From positions 248,001 through 312,000 of the forward strand of contig CAUJLY010000005.1 of the NCBI GenBank assembly GCA_963281155.1: a DNA stretch of 64,000 nucleotides, given 5' to 3'. This document shows positions 1 through 10,679 of the stretch, piece by piece. The DNA comes from Rhabditophanes sp. KR3021 (taxonomy: Eukaryota; Nematoda; Chromadorea; Rhabditida; Alloionematidae). The first letter of the stretch is position 1, and the number at the start of each line of letters is the position of its first letter. Under the pieces are notes generated by a model. That model was not told the DNA's origin. It worked only from the letters and a program-made list of their open reading frames with translations, and did no database searches. The position numbers were made by a program, and so were the translations under genes.

Positions 1-81
1 TTTAGCCAAATTTGAAGCCATTGAAATATGGTTATAAAAAGTCTTCAAAATGTCCGGTTCCTTCCATGGTTGTATTTCCAT
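1..81 (-). CDS. N-terminal exon of an unknown protein, cut by the window edge
   Basis: On the minus strand an ATG at position 81 opens a frame that runs off the left edge (27 codons, starting MEIQPWKEPDILK). A well-formed small intron lies just upstream in the presumed 5' UTR: a GTAAGTAGG donor near 135 and a TTTATAG acceptor near 98. Such a leader intron supports this being a real start. No domain can be recognised in so few residues and I give no function. The remainder of the gene lies outside the window. Confidence 0.45.
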   Translation of the reverse strand, partial: MEIQPWKEPDILKTFYNHISMASNLAK

Positions 82-590
82 TACAACAAAATAATATTAA
101 AACTATAAAGAATAAAGGTATTTATTTTTCCTACTTACCACCACACGACAACAAACTAAAAATGAACATGCACTCTAAATAAATATATATCCACCCGTTG
201 CTACTCAATTTTTTACTCATACCTAATCTGGCAAATTCCACCTACCTAAAACATTCAAACATGTTGTTTAATAATATTATTGACTTTACAAAATATATAT
301 CTTTATCATACAGCTGCTGCATGTCATTTATGTTACATTTCTAGGTACAAGTGGCCTTCAGTGTGTTGTGCCCTGTAAATTAGATGTGTTTTTAACAGAT
401 AAATAATAATGCATTTGGTAGACAGTGGATCAAATTTAGTTTGTTTTGAGGAATTTAGGAGTAAATGTAGGCTCTTGTTGTGGTTATTTATCCTTTTTGG
501 GTTGGGCATGAGGTCACATTTAATAAAATGATACTATCAAAAGACTGGTGAATGGATTTTATTTAAGTAAAGAAAACCCATACAAATAAG
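82..590. other. Intergenic stretch between the edge gene and the ZP gene
   Basis: This is AT-rich sequence without a supported coding frame. It holds the probable 5' UTR and small leader intron of the minus-strand gene at the left edge. It also holds, near 557-562, a minus-strand AATAAA that would serve as the polyadenylation signal of the ZP-domain gene starting at 1611. Confidence 0.5.
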
Positions 591-1611
591 CTATCCATGT
601 TTAGCTGCACAAAATACAAAACTTAGCAGGATAAAGATAACTAAAAGAATGATCAAAATAGGACCGATCATGATAAAATAAATAGAATTGACATTTGAGA
701 AGAAAGAGGCAGAGTTGATGCTATAGTGGAGGAACATTTGTATTCTCTTTCTTTTTACTATTCTCCTTATTGCCTTATTTAGTTGCAATGCTGGAATCAA
801 AAAAACTATTACATTACACTAAATACAAACTAACCTTTTTGTCCTTCAAAAAAATGGGTTTACAGTTGTGGTAGGTGATCTTTTTGTCCGTTATGTGCAA
901 AGACCTCCAATCCTTAACGTACCACCACTCTCTCCCTCCACTAATAGTTGTCCTCCCCCCATCCCCACCTAACCCAGGCAAAACATTTTTAATTGTGCAA
1001 TTTATTATTCGGAAACATGCATAGCCTCGAGTGTTGTGGCATTGCCAATCATGCAAATTGCCTTTTGTGAGGCTTGACACTTGATAAGTGCAAGGTATAG
1101 TGGCAACGTTTCCAACAATGGAGACTTGTTTTGAGGGAAATTGGACGTTGAAGTTGTCTTTTGTTGGGTGGTGTTGATGTATTTTGGCCTGGAGACAGGT
1201 AATCTTGTAGGAACGGTCTGTTGACGTTAGGAAGTGAGGATGGAAGGAAATGGTTAATTTTATTGTTTTGGCCCCCTAAACAGAGTACATTTAAAATGTA
1301 TGTGCCTAAATATTAAATTAGCTTACCACTTTCGTATTCACTAATCCGCATGAGTTATACTTAATTTGAATTGTATTTAAAGTTCTATTATTTCCTCTGA
1401 TATGGCAATTGGTTGTTTCTCCAAAACCAGCTACCATGATTCTACCTTTAAAGGGGTGGCCTGTCACGAAGGTTACTCTTAACCTATCAGACAAACATTC
1501 AACCCCAGGTTTTAACAATACCTTGTTTTTTGTACCTGATAATAATGTCTTGCCATTGCCGATTGTAATAATAATAATAAATAAAAAGGAAATAACAAGA
1601 GATATTGACAT
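591..1611 (-). CDS. Cuticlin-like ZP-domain membrane protein
   Basis: The spliced product is 309 residues from exons 1327-1611, 831-1275 and 591-790. It begins with a signal peptide (MSISLVISFLFIIIITIG). A ZP domain of the nematode cuticlin kind follows: a conserved CLSDRLRVTF...PFKGRIMV segment, a KYNSCGL cysteine, an ISFHPHFLTSTDRSYKITC block, and paired cysteines in the second half. Next come a basic furin-like cleavage site (RRIVKRKR), a hydrophobic transmembrane helix and a short cytoplasmic tail, the usual cuticlin order. Such proteins are secreted by epidermis, cleaved, and polymerise in cuticle. The last join needs a weak donor (A then GTTTGT at 830). The stronger donor three codon-bases earlier (GTTAGT) would give a quick stop and lose the furin site and helix, so I prefer the weak one. 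Fold and family are well supported; the exact cuticlin subtype is not. Confidence 0.85.
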
Positions 1612-1893
1612 GGCGATGATATGGTTTTGAATAACAAGGAAAAAGTGAGATTTTATAAATATTATTTCTTTATCTCGATTTGGATCTCTTTATTTGGTGA
1701 AAGACAGAAGAGTGGGTTCGTAAGAAAATTTATTAATTAACAAGCATATAAAAAATCCTTTTAAGGGGATTGATAAACAAATAAAACAAAGTATAATCAT
1801 TAAACAAAGGACAGAAGATGGAACTTAGAGGAGTGATTGATTCTGGTAATAAAAAGCACGAATAATTGACTTTGACATTTTCAAACTACCAAT

Positions 1894-3744
1894 TTAATAT
1901 CTCTTTCCTCCCCCAAAAGCAGCCTTTGGTCCTCTCTTTCCATAAACACCCCCCGTCTTTGGCGGCTCCTTATTCCTATTAGTAATAGGCAAATCCACAT
2001 ACGGAGGAGCAGCAAATCCAAAAGATTGAGAAACTTTCAACAAATCCAAAGTGTTGATATCAAAAATTTGCTTTAAACTGTGTGAGTCATAAGCACGAAT
2101 GTAACTCTTGTAAGCTTCCTTTGCAGACTTGTTCAGGTAATAATTTTCGTTGATCAGCTTTTCTAGTTGAAGTTGGATGTTGGCTACTTTGTTCCAGGAA
2201 AAGTCAAATTCATTTAAGGTGACTTTGGAGGCTTTCAAGTAGCGAAGGAATCCGAGTTCTTCTGGTCTCAGGATAAGAAGAGCATGGCCAGTGCCGGCGT
2301 CTCCACGAGCAGTTCTACCTACTCTGTGGATGTATTCACGAGGATCATCTGGAGGGTCGAATTGAACGATCCAATCGACGGCAGGGATATCGAGGCCTCT
2401 GGCGGCTACATCTGTGCAAAGAAGAATTCCAGTTTTTGCTTCGCAAAATGAAAAGAATGTGGAGGTTCTCTTTTGCTGCTTTTGTTTACCCTAAACCAAA
2501 TTCGATTAATAAAAGAAGATAAATGACAAATTAATGTGCACAATTAAAACTGCCCATTACTTACATGAATAGATTGAACAGGAATGTCAATATAATTTAA
2601 CAATTCAGTATGATATTTGACTGAATGGCAAGAAGAAAAGAAAACCATCACTTTCTTGTTTTTGTTCTTCTTCAGAAAAGTGAACAGAAGGAGGAATCTT
2701 TTGTCGGAGGCAGCAACCACATACCCTTGTTCTAATCCTTCAACCGTTGCGTGCTCCTCCCAGTGGAGTTGTTCTTGAAGACCGACACAAATAGGATTGG
2801 CATGGAGGGCTTCTTTGACCAACTCATCTACTTTTGGTGAATGAGTAGCCGAAAAGAGCATCGTTTGCCTTTTTCTTGGAAGCATCTTCAAGATTGAGTG
2901 CATCTCAATCTCGAACCCAATATCCAAGATTCTGTCCGCCTCATCTATGATAAGAGCTTTCAAGTTTTTGAAGTGGAAGTCCTTTGTATTTCTCATGTGA
3001 CTACAATGGATTATCTATGAATATAAACAAAATGTGAACTTACTCTAATAAGCGACCAGGCGTCGCCACTATAATGTTGACTCCTTTAGCTAATTTCTGA
3101 GCTTCAGTCGTTCTGTTGGACCCTCCCATGATGAGGCCATGGGAGAGGGATTGGTTGTTTTCCAACAACTCGCACAAAACTCCATACGATTGAAGAGACA
3201 GTTCCCGAGTGGGCGAGATGACGATCACCCCGGTCCCGTTGAAGGATTTCCAGTCCAATTTGTGGAGTAATTCGATGGCTGGGATCAAGAAGGCAAGGGT
3301 CTTGCCGGAACCGGTCTTTGCTGCTCCTAGGACGTCTTTGCCTTGGAGAAGAGTTGGGATGGTTTGGTCTTGGATGTGAGTCATCTTTTCGTAGCCCATG
3401 CTTTTGATTTGAGCTAATAGACGGTCATTTATTGAGTCGGCAAGAGAGTCGAATGTAGTTTCAGACAGAATTGTCTTCTTGGTAGAGGCAGACGCTTTGG
3501 GGGTCTTGGCTTTGTCTTCGACTGCTTTCCCACCAACACTACTCTCAACCTCGTTTTCTGAATCTTCGGAAGACGTGGCACCGCTGTCTTTGTCACCACC
3601 AACTTCTTCTACAACCTCTTCTTCCACATCCTCTACCACTTCCTCTACGGCCTCTTCAACAACAGGCTCAACCTTTTGCTTCTTCTTTGCATTCTTAAAC
3701 TTGTCCAACTTCCTTTTCAAAACCTTTTTCTCCACGTTGACCAT
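1894..3744 (-). CDS. DDX18: DEAD-box RNA helicase DDX18/Has1 (ribosome biogenesis)
   Basis: Exons 3044-3744, 2565-3000 and 1894-2490 join (intron phases 2 and 0) into 577 residues. An acidic and lysine-rich N-terminus precedes a full helicase core: Walker [27 protein letters not shown] box [33 protein letters not shown] and [11 protein letters not shown]. The C-terminal [14 protein letters not shown] segment is the hallmark of the DDX18/Has1 subgroup, which acts in the nucleolus on pre-60S and snoRNA release. The start ATG at 3744 is close behind an intron-like acceptor (TTTATAG), so a 5' leader intron or trans-splice site probably lies there. The 320-bp gap to the next minus-strand gene is ordinary. 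Nothing appears truncated. Confidence 0.95.
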
Positions 3745-4066
3745 GGTAAAGCCTATAAATAATTTTAAAATTAATATTTGAACCTCCGGTTGAATAGAAA
3801 TAGAAAGCAACGATGCTTTTCGGGCAAATTAAATGAATCTTTTTTAAAATTAGAATACCAAATTTAAGAGTAGACACTTGGGAAAGGATGTACCGTGATT
3901 CTGTGTGGGACCCCAGACAACCAAACGTGTGTTGGCAATATCAAACGAATAAAAGTGCCTTACAAAATGACATTCAAACCAACAAAAGTGTGTTACAACA
4001 TTTTATTCCAACAAATTATACATAAAAGACCCGCATGATAAATATAGTAGCAAAAAATAGAATAAA

Positions 4067-5316
4067 TCACCCCAAGAAGTTGTTAATAAAGCCCTGTGCA
4101 ACTTCCCCATTCACCAAACCACCTATTTGATTTAACACTTGCATGGGGTTTCTGTCAATCAGCCCTGTGATTTGGTCGCATCTGTCGAAGGATCTCTGGA
4201 TCTGAGCTCCTACTTGGATAGTTCCCAGAATGTCACACTCACTGATGGCTCTTTTGATTTGGCCACACAAGTCTCGTTCCGCCTGCATTTTGCAAGTTTC
4301 GATGGAAGCTTTCATTAGATTGATGGATCCTCCCATCATTCCATTCTTTATCTCGTTGCCCCAGGCATCGAAGGTTCTTTCGTCTGCGTACTTGACACAA
4401 TTTCCGTACGCCATTTGCATGAATTCTCCTATCAGAGGAAGACAACCTTCGCCTCTTGGGATGCCAAAGTTATTTTTGGCTGCCGGGGCAACATCTCTTA
4501 TGTTTGGAATGGGACCTCTTTCATCTCCACTCCCAAACGTCTGCGTGCTAACTCCTCTGGCCTGACCATTCCCACCGCCGCCTCTCTTTCCCATGAAAGC
4601 CTCTGCTAATTTGATCAAAGGAGACTGGTTGGAGTTGGAGTCACTAAATTGACCACCACCCCCCCGTCCCATCAACCTTTCCAAATCCAGTGGTCTGACC
4701 TCAACTTCCTTGTGTGCCTTCTTTGCCTTGCCCTCATTTAAGTCATAACCAACATCCTTTTTAATAGAATCAGGCACAGAAATGCCATCTTTCTCTATTT
4801 TCCTCAACAAAGCAATCTGAGCAGCCCTACCTTCAGGTGAAATAGAGGAATTTTCTTCTAATTTGGCCTTCTTTTGGGAAGTATTTGCCTTTTTCAACAC
4901 TCTTTTGGGCTTGTGAATTTTCTTGTTAGGCTGAACAGGTGGTGGTAGAGTGAATGCAGCCAGTCCATTCATCTTCGGATTAGCCATGTTTTTCTTGGTT
5001 TGTTCAACAAAATTAGTCATGGATTGGCCGAACATTTGAGAAGGAGTCATCGAGTTAAAGTCAATGGCTTTTTGATCCCCCCCTGCCTTGAGGTTGGCGT
5101 TTCGGTTGGAGTTGATGGATTGAACGGCGATGTCAGTTGCCAATTGAGTCATCTTCATGAGGCCGGGGTTGGTGAGCAGTTGAAGAAGAGGCCCTACGGC
5201 TTCTCCCATGTCCTAAATGTATTCATTAGCAAGTAGGTGTATAGCCAACACATTACCTGTCCCTCCACACCACCAGCAATCACCAAAGCCACCACAACAT
5301 GCAACAAACTTCTCAT
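4067..5316 (-). CDS. Secreted glycine/lysine-rich protein with cysteine-rich C-terminus, unknown family
   Basis: A 60-bp first exon (5257-5316) encodes a clean signal peptide (MRSLLHVVVALVIAGGVEGQ). A 44-nt intron joins it in phase 0 to exon 4067-5212, giving 400 residues. The middle is lysine-rich and likely disordered (KPKRVLKKANTSQKKAK) and then has glycine runs (RGGGGQ, RGGGGNGQ). The last 150 residues contain six or more cysteines with helix-like spacing (CLPLIGEFM, GNCVKYADER, ETCKMQAERDLC, SECDILG, DRCDQITG), suggesting a small disulfide-linked helical domain. I do not recognise the family. The order of signal peptide, basic linker and cysteine domain points to a secreted or extracellular-matrix role, but that is inference. 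No transmembrane segment follows the signal. Confidence 0.75.
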
Positions 5317-6240
5317 ACCTCCCTAAAATAACCAATAAATATAATCACACAACAAAAAGAATCAATCCACGACGCGAATCAGGACGCATCAAATGACATC
5401 TACGCAAAATCTATCTAGAATAAAGGTTAAATGGCATAACAATTTTCGGTAACAAACTTATTTATTCGAATGGATGTAGTTATTAGGAGATGCGATTATG
5501 ATGGTTCCGCTCCTTTTAAATGTGTTAACACATGGAAATAATTTAAATGGAAGAGCAAAATGAAATAATATGGTGTCCAAATAGTAAGTCTTCAAAATAA
5601 AAGTTGTATGGATATGGTAACGCTTGTAGCTTTTATAATAGACTAGTGTAGTGTGTTTAGATGAAAACGAGATTTGATTAAATGACTACCAACTTTTTTG
5701 TGTCATTTCAAACACGACATTCCCTAGCAATTGTGTAATGCCTTGTGAAATTGCAGTGGTGACGACATCATCCACCAGATGGCCCCAGGCGAAAATGAGG
5801 AAGAAGTCCTTAAGTTTGGTAAAAGTTGAAAACAAACAAAAACACTCACCTCTACCTATCCCTAATCTTTACACTGAAACTTTCCTACTCATCCACAATT
5901 AAAAAAGGATAAGGTCAAACAGGATATATATACATAAACATACAATATCCTTATATTTATTTTGATCTACACACCACCACCAACACAACCCCACCATCTA
6001 AATAGACACATATGCAAATGAAGACGGATTTTGATGACTATCAAGTGTAATCACTCTTACCAGAATCAAATAGAAAGGAAGCCTTCCGGAACGCAGTTAC
6101 AACTTAGTTGTGTGTGTTAAACAAGTTTATAAATCTAGGTACCACCAATCCATAAGCAACCATACGAATAATAATAATAATTTAAAATTAAATCAAAGTC
6201 AATACTACCATTTTTTTTATTTAAAATCAAAAGTTGTATA
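5317..6240. other. Intergenic region with one isolated exon-like segment
   Basis: This gap is upstream of the secreted protein gene and downstream of the minus-strand receptor gene. It is mostly AT-rich with no long frame. One 62-nt plus-strand segment at 5757-5818 looks like an internal exon: a TTGCAG acceptor, an open frame reading GDDIIHQMAPGENEEEVLKF, and a G then GTAAAA donor. I find no partner exons, so it is not called as a gene. Confidence 0.35.
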
Positions 6241-7665
6241 TTAAATCAACAAAAAACAAGAATCGAAGAGTGCGAATTGATGTAAAAAATAAGCTCTCCC
6301 ACAGCCGATTTCAATTATCAAGACAAGCACCGAAACCATTAGACCTATAAGATAAGTAAAAAAGAGTTGCTTTAAATGCGTGTTGACACTTAAGGAGGGA
6401 GTAATTGGTCGTGAGAAACGGGCAGAAAATGGGATTTTCATTGAGTAGTAGCCACCACCACCGCCACTCTTGGCGATCGAATCGAGGCCTCGTAGGAGGT
6501 GAGAGAGTGCTTGATTGAATCTATAAATAGTTGATGGTGATGGTTTCTTTTTAAAATATATACACACTAACTTACTTATCTCTGGCTCTTTTTTGTTTGA
6601 GACTGAAGGCAAAACCAGAGAAGGTGTTTATTTCGCGTGGATCTAGTATTGCTATCAGGTCGTGTTTCCTTGACCACACGTTGATGGTTGACATAAAAAA
6701 GTCTACGTCGAAAGACCCATAGAAGACGGCTCCTTTTTTGATTTCTTGGATCAACTTTTCCTGACTAGTATGGACAACGATCGGCCTTTTCTTCAAGACT
6801 TCTTCTAATTTGTGGCAATTTGACTTGAGGGTGCATACAGGTGCTGTCTCATCGTAATATGTCAACCACGTCTTTCCCTCCTCGAGCAGGTCGAGTAGCT
6901 GTTCCTGAGTAGTAAAGAGAGGCTGTGGACTTCGGGGGGCAATTAAATTCGAATTCATAACTGATTGAAAATAATTACTAAAAACAAGTAACATCAACAA
7001 AAAAATTAATTGAAATATTGACCAGCCAATAGAGTAGTGGCGAGGGATTGGTTGTTTCAAGAGGGCTGAAATCGTTTCCTTGACAGGCCATGTTAAAACT
7101 CAAAACTTTATCAACTTACCACTCCAGAGGTGCTTAACCTGTTTAGGGGAGTTTGTTTGGTGGTGTCTCGTAAGTAAGTGGTCATTATGAAGTGGAATAA
7201 GGTGACGATACCTATCGTCAGTAAAAGAAGACACCATACTTTGAGGGTCAGTGTTGCAAAGATGAAGTCACGGGTGTCGATTTGGGTTGGGGATGCGGTG
7301 ATGTAGATTTGTTTGATGAAATTTATGGGGTGGGAGAAGAGGGCGGCTTGGTGGCGTTCGGCTGTTATTCGCATCGTGGGCACGGACATGTCGATGGTGT
7401 TGGATTGGAGGAGGCCTAGAAGGCCGGAGAAGGTCCCGTTCGGCAGTCTTTGGCCAAAGGACTTGGAGATGTTGTGTTTAGCTTGAACGTCGATTAAGGT
7501 CCAGTTCCAGCCGAGTATTTTCATTGTTAGGGAGATTACTTCCATCTCAAAGCCCGGTCTTTGGCAATCTGTGGTGGGTAGGTTGCGGAAGCAATTGTAG
7601 GCGTCTGGCTCGTATTCGAAGACACCCACCCTGAACGGGTTGTTGATGTGAGTCATTCTGCCCAT
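6241..7665 (-). CDS. Ionotropic-receptor-like ligand-gated channel, copy A
   Basis: Exons 7120-7665, 6576-7078 and 6241-6520 (phases 0 and 2) give 442 residues. The layout is that of a short ionotropic glutamate receptor without an amino-terminal domain: an S1 ligand-binding half (RVGVFEYEPDAYNCF, GWNWTLIDVQ, SVPTMRITAERHQAALFSHP), a first membrane helix near 7220, a pore-region block, a helix with FSNYFQSVMNSNL in place of the canonical SYTANLAAF gate, an S2 half, and a final helix. The second splice acceptor (TCAAG at 7079) was chosen because it alone aligns with the neighbouring copy B (SGVVETISALLKQ against SDAVIEPLTIILRQ). No signal peptide is visible; an upstream exon may be missed. The gate is atypical, as in sensory IR-type receptors. 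Ligand unknown. It lies head to head with copy B, 255 bp apart. Confidence 0.8.
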
Positions 7666-7920
7666 TTAATTAATTTTAGTAAAATGACGTCAGAAAGGTA
7701 AAAAATGTGTAAAATATGAGTAATGGTCTTTATAAATGTCACCTTCAAATAAGCCAATTAAAGTACCTATACGATAATATCACCTTCAAATAAACCAATT
7801 AAAGTACGCATGCAATATAAGGTAAAGTATAATGGCTAAGTCAACAAACTAAGCCATTTCCAAAACAAACACTAAATTGAAATTGATAAAAATGTTTATT
7901 ATTTCAACTTGCTCCTAATC
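7666..7920. promoter_or_regulatory. Short shared divergent promoter of the two receptor genes
   Basis: Only 255 bp separate the start codons of the two oppositely oriented receptor genes, so this stretch must hold both promoters unless a missed first exon exists. It contains a near-perfect 28-bp direct repeat (7739-7766 and 7780-7807) and TGACGTCA-like sequence near 7685 (ATGACGTCAG), which resembles a CRE half-palindrome. Regulatory function is inferred from position only. Confidence 0.5.
7739..7807. repeat. 28-bp direct repeat, two copies, 41-bp spacing
   Basis: Copies at 7739-7766 and 7780-7807 match at 27 of 28 bases (core CAATTAAAGTAC, starting TCACCTTCAAATAA). Start-to-start distance is 41 bp, close to four helical turns. 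They sit in the middle of the promoter shared by the two receptor genes. A duplicated transcription-factor site is the simplest reading. Confidence 0.8.
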
Positions 7921-9268
7921 ATGAACACACCAAATGGAACATTCAAAATAGGTGTTTTTGAAAATGAACCTGATATATTTAATTGTTTTCGCAATTTACC
8001 TAGAAAAAAGTGCCAAAGACCAGGTGTTGAGATGGAGATTATTGAGATTGTGATGAGGTTGCTTGGATGGAATTGGGAAGTGGTAAGTTTTGTATTTGTT
8101 ACCTAATTATTAAGTTTGTTGTTTGAAAGCTGTTTATTATTTGTAGATAGATATAGTCCAAACATTCAATGCCGACCCAAGCTTTGGAGACAAATATGAC
8201 AATGGCACATATAATGGTTTGATTGGTTTGTTAGAGGAAGGTAAAATAGATATGGGTGCGCCTTCGATGAAAATAACAATTGAACGGTTGGATAGAGTCA
8301 TTTTCACCTCTCCATTGCGTTTTTTCCAACAAGTTTACTTTGTGTCAACTCCTACTGAAAATGATTTTACAAATTTCATATTTGGTGCTTTTACTACCCA
8401 AGTTTGGATGTTTATTTTGGCGACTGTTTTTATAGTTATTTTACTTGAATATATTATTTTGTGTTTAGAGAAACAAGAAAATACTTGGTTGAAGAATTTG
8501 TCAGATGCCGTCATTGAACCATTGACTATCATTCTCAGGCAAACGGTAAGGAAACATCGTTCACGTGCTCATTGGGTATTCCAAGGAACGTTGCTGATTA
8601 CGTTTGTTGTGTTGTATGTCTATTTTCAATCAATTGCAAGTTCCAAGTTGACGGCTCAGAAGAAAATGGACATACCTTTTGAAAGTCAGAAAGGTTTTTT
8701 GGATCTACTCCAAAAGAGAGACCATTACTTTCCTGTTTACTGGAGAAACGAAACACCCGAATGTTCAAACAAAGCTAACTGCCAAAGAATGGACCATGTT
8801 TTTAAAATGAACCCTGTGAGAGTAGGAAAAAGCCTAGCACAAATAACAGATCTTATTCACGAAGGAGGCATCTTCTATGCAGACTACGATGTTGATTTAG
8901 TTCCAAAGAATGGAAATAACTGGAGTATCAGAGACAATATAACTATCATCAAAGACATCAATGGGCTGACGTCGTATGGAGCTTTCGCTTTTCGCAAACA
9001 AAATATCCGCTTACGTAATGCTTTCAATAATATGTTAGCTAGGACTATTGGTGGCATGAATCAAATTTCGAGTGGGGTTGGGTATAATGACAAAATTATA
9101 GATATGGGCAATACTATTGTGACAGAAAGAGTTTCCCTTAGTCTTTTTAAACATTTGGAACAATTGGTTTTGATTTATTTTTTTGGAATCGGCATATCTA
9201 TAGCCATTTGTTGCATTGAAATCATCATTAGTCATGCTATAACCTTGAAGAAGATTTTATTTGATTGA
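7921..9268 (+). CDS. Ionotropic-receptor-like ligand-gated channel, copy B
   Basis: Exons 7921-8082 and 8147-9268 join in phase 0 to give 427 residues. It is the paralogue of the minus-strand receptor next door: FKIGVFENEPDIFNCFRNLP, RPGVEMEIIEIVMRLLGWNW, GAPSMKITIERLDRVIFTSP for S1, then a membrane helix, a pore block, a gate helix with YVYFQSIASSKLTAQ, the S2 half (KMNPVRVGKSLAQI, YGAFAFRKQN) and a last helix near residue 390. Copy A has three exons where this has two, and their intron positions differ, so the duplication is not recent. The frame before the ATG at 7921 lacks an in-frame ATG, and no signal peptide is seen. Likely a plasma-membrane sensory receptor; ligand unknown. Confidence 0.82.
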
Positions 9269-9397
9269 ATATCATCCAAATTAATAAACAAACGAATGTC
9301 TAAAAGTATACCTAATTAAATTTATTACCCAATAGCATGAATTAAATTAAATTTATTAAGCAAAAATGTATGTACAAAGTAGTCTAATAAAGTGAAG

Positions 9398-10679
9398 TTA
9401 CGTTTTTTGTTTTTCAAGTTTTTTAACAGCTAATTTGGTTTGTTTCATTGTGAAGTCAATTCGTGAAAGAATATCCTTTAGTGATTCACTTTTTCCTTCC
9501 ATCGAAATTTGATTATTCTTTGAAGCTGGTTCCCTCAAATTAGACCTCAATGAAATAGGCGACATCTCAATTTCATTGCTTCCACCCTCATACACAGGAA
9601 CATTGAGGATGGCTCGGCAATGCAAAGCTTCATTCGACCACAATCTATTAATTCTTTTCAACTCGGACATATTGGAATTATACCTAAACAAGGACCAATT
9701 AGATTGTGTCTTTTTTATTGAAAAGGGTCATTTAAGTCACATAAATTTTCAAAATGTCTTTTACAATGATCATCAAGTCTATGAGATTCAAAGGATATTT
9801 CCACAAAATGTCATCAATCCTATTTAGACTGCTAATTTCAAATGTCCCGCAAAAGGATGCAAGTATGGAGCGAACAATCTCCGACATCTAGCATCCCATT
9901 GTAAGTGACAAGCCTGTGCTGAATTGAAGAAGAAGTGCAAAAAATAAATGACGGGGAGCATTTAACGGAGAAACTTAAGAATGTCACTGCTTGCAAGTCA
10001 TTCAAAAAGAAAAACTCCATTTATCTGCTATTGGAGGTTGGGGTGGTGTTGAATCAACTGACCCTCACTGAATCCAATAGCTTAATCTTTTATGGTGGAG
10101 TTTGTTGTAGAAGGAACATAACATTCCAAGGTCATGTCTCCGAAACTAGACTAAATATGGGTCGCTTTGTCCAAAGGGTAAAAGAGTTCGAGCTATTTGG
10201 AAAGACAAAGAGAAGTAGTTGTCATTCATCTTGATGATCTCCACATAAATCAAGGACTTGGCTTGGAGTACGCTATAATGTTGTATGTGACGTGGGCTAA
10301 CTAATGTGGATGATCTGGACAATCAAGCGATGTATCCTAAACATCTTGGTATTGCCACGAGAATCAGTGAATTGGGTCTCAACATATTTTTGTCCTTTTA
10401 ATTTGAGTTGTGTCAATAAATATTGGTTGTTTTGTTTAATTTACCTAAAATTATAAAAATAAATATAAAATAAACAAGAGTAAATGAGGACCTCAGACAA
10501 ATAGATTGAATAGAATCCGTCCCAAGTACCACATGCCTAACCAAACTAGTATATTTAGGAAAATAAAGAGGTGAATTCAAATCACACACAGAACCATATC
10601 TTCTTATACGTTGAGATCCACACAAAAATGTATACTCATCATCATTTTCAGTACCCATTTGTGGAGATGTCATTTTCAT
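9398..10679 (-). CDS. LysM domain protein (LYSMD1/2-like)
   Basis: Exons 10492-10679 and 9398-9683 join in phase 2 to give 157 residues. The join completes a single LysM domain at about residues 47-94: RHVVLGTDSIQSICLR from exon 1 continues with YNSNMSELKRINRLWSNEAL and the terminal LNVPVY from exon 2. This is the intracellular animal LysM type (LYSMD1/2), which has no signal peptide and ends in a charged coil (KDILSRIDFTMKQ, KKLEKQKT). Its molecular role in animals is poorly known. The donor is unusual (GTCCTC), but the frame and the domain both require it. The single intron is 808 nt, about fifteen times the local norm, and is filled with a degenerate coding remnant on the opposite strand. 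Confidence 0.85.
9700..10400 (+). pseudogene. Frame-broken coding remnant inside the LysM intron
   Basis: On the plus strand, opposite to the host gene, several open stretches in shifting frames read like protein: a cysteine-histidine segment near 9839-9905 (FKCPAKGCKYGANNLRHLAS, resembling a C2H2 finger), a stretch near 9935-10234 with KSFKKKNSIYLLLEVGVVLN, and one near 10228-10300 with DDLHINQGLGLEYAIMLYV. Stops and frame changes separate them and there is no proper start. I cannot name the source; a DNA-binding protein or transposon gene is possible. Confidence 0.45.

Noticed and set aside
3479..3781. 100-codon plus-strand frame opposite the DDX18 N-terminus
   Set aside because: It is the antisense shadow of the acidic and lysine-rich DDX18 exon and is Ser/Thr-repetitive for that reason.
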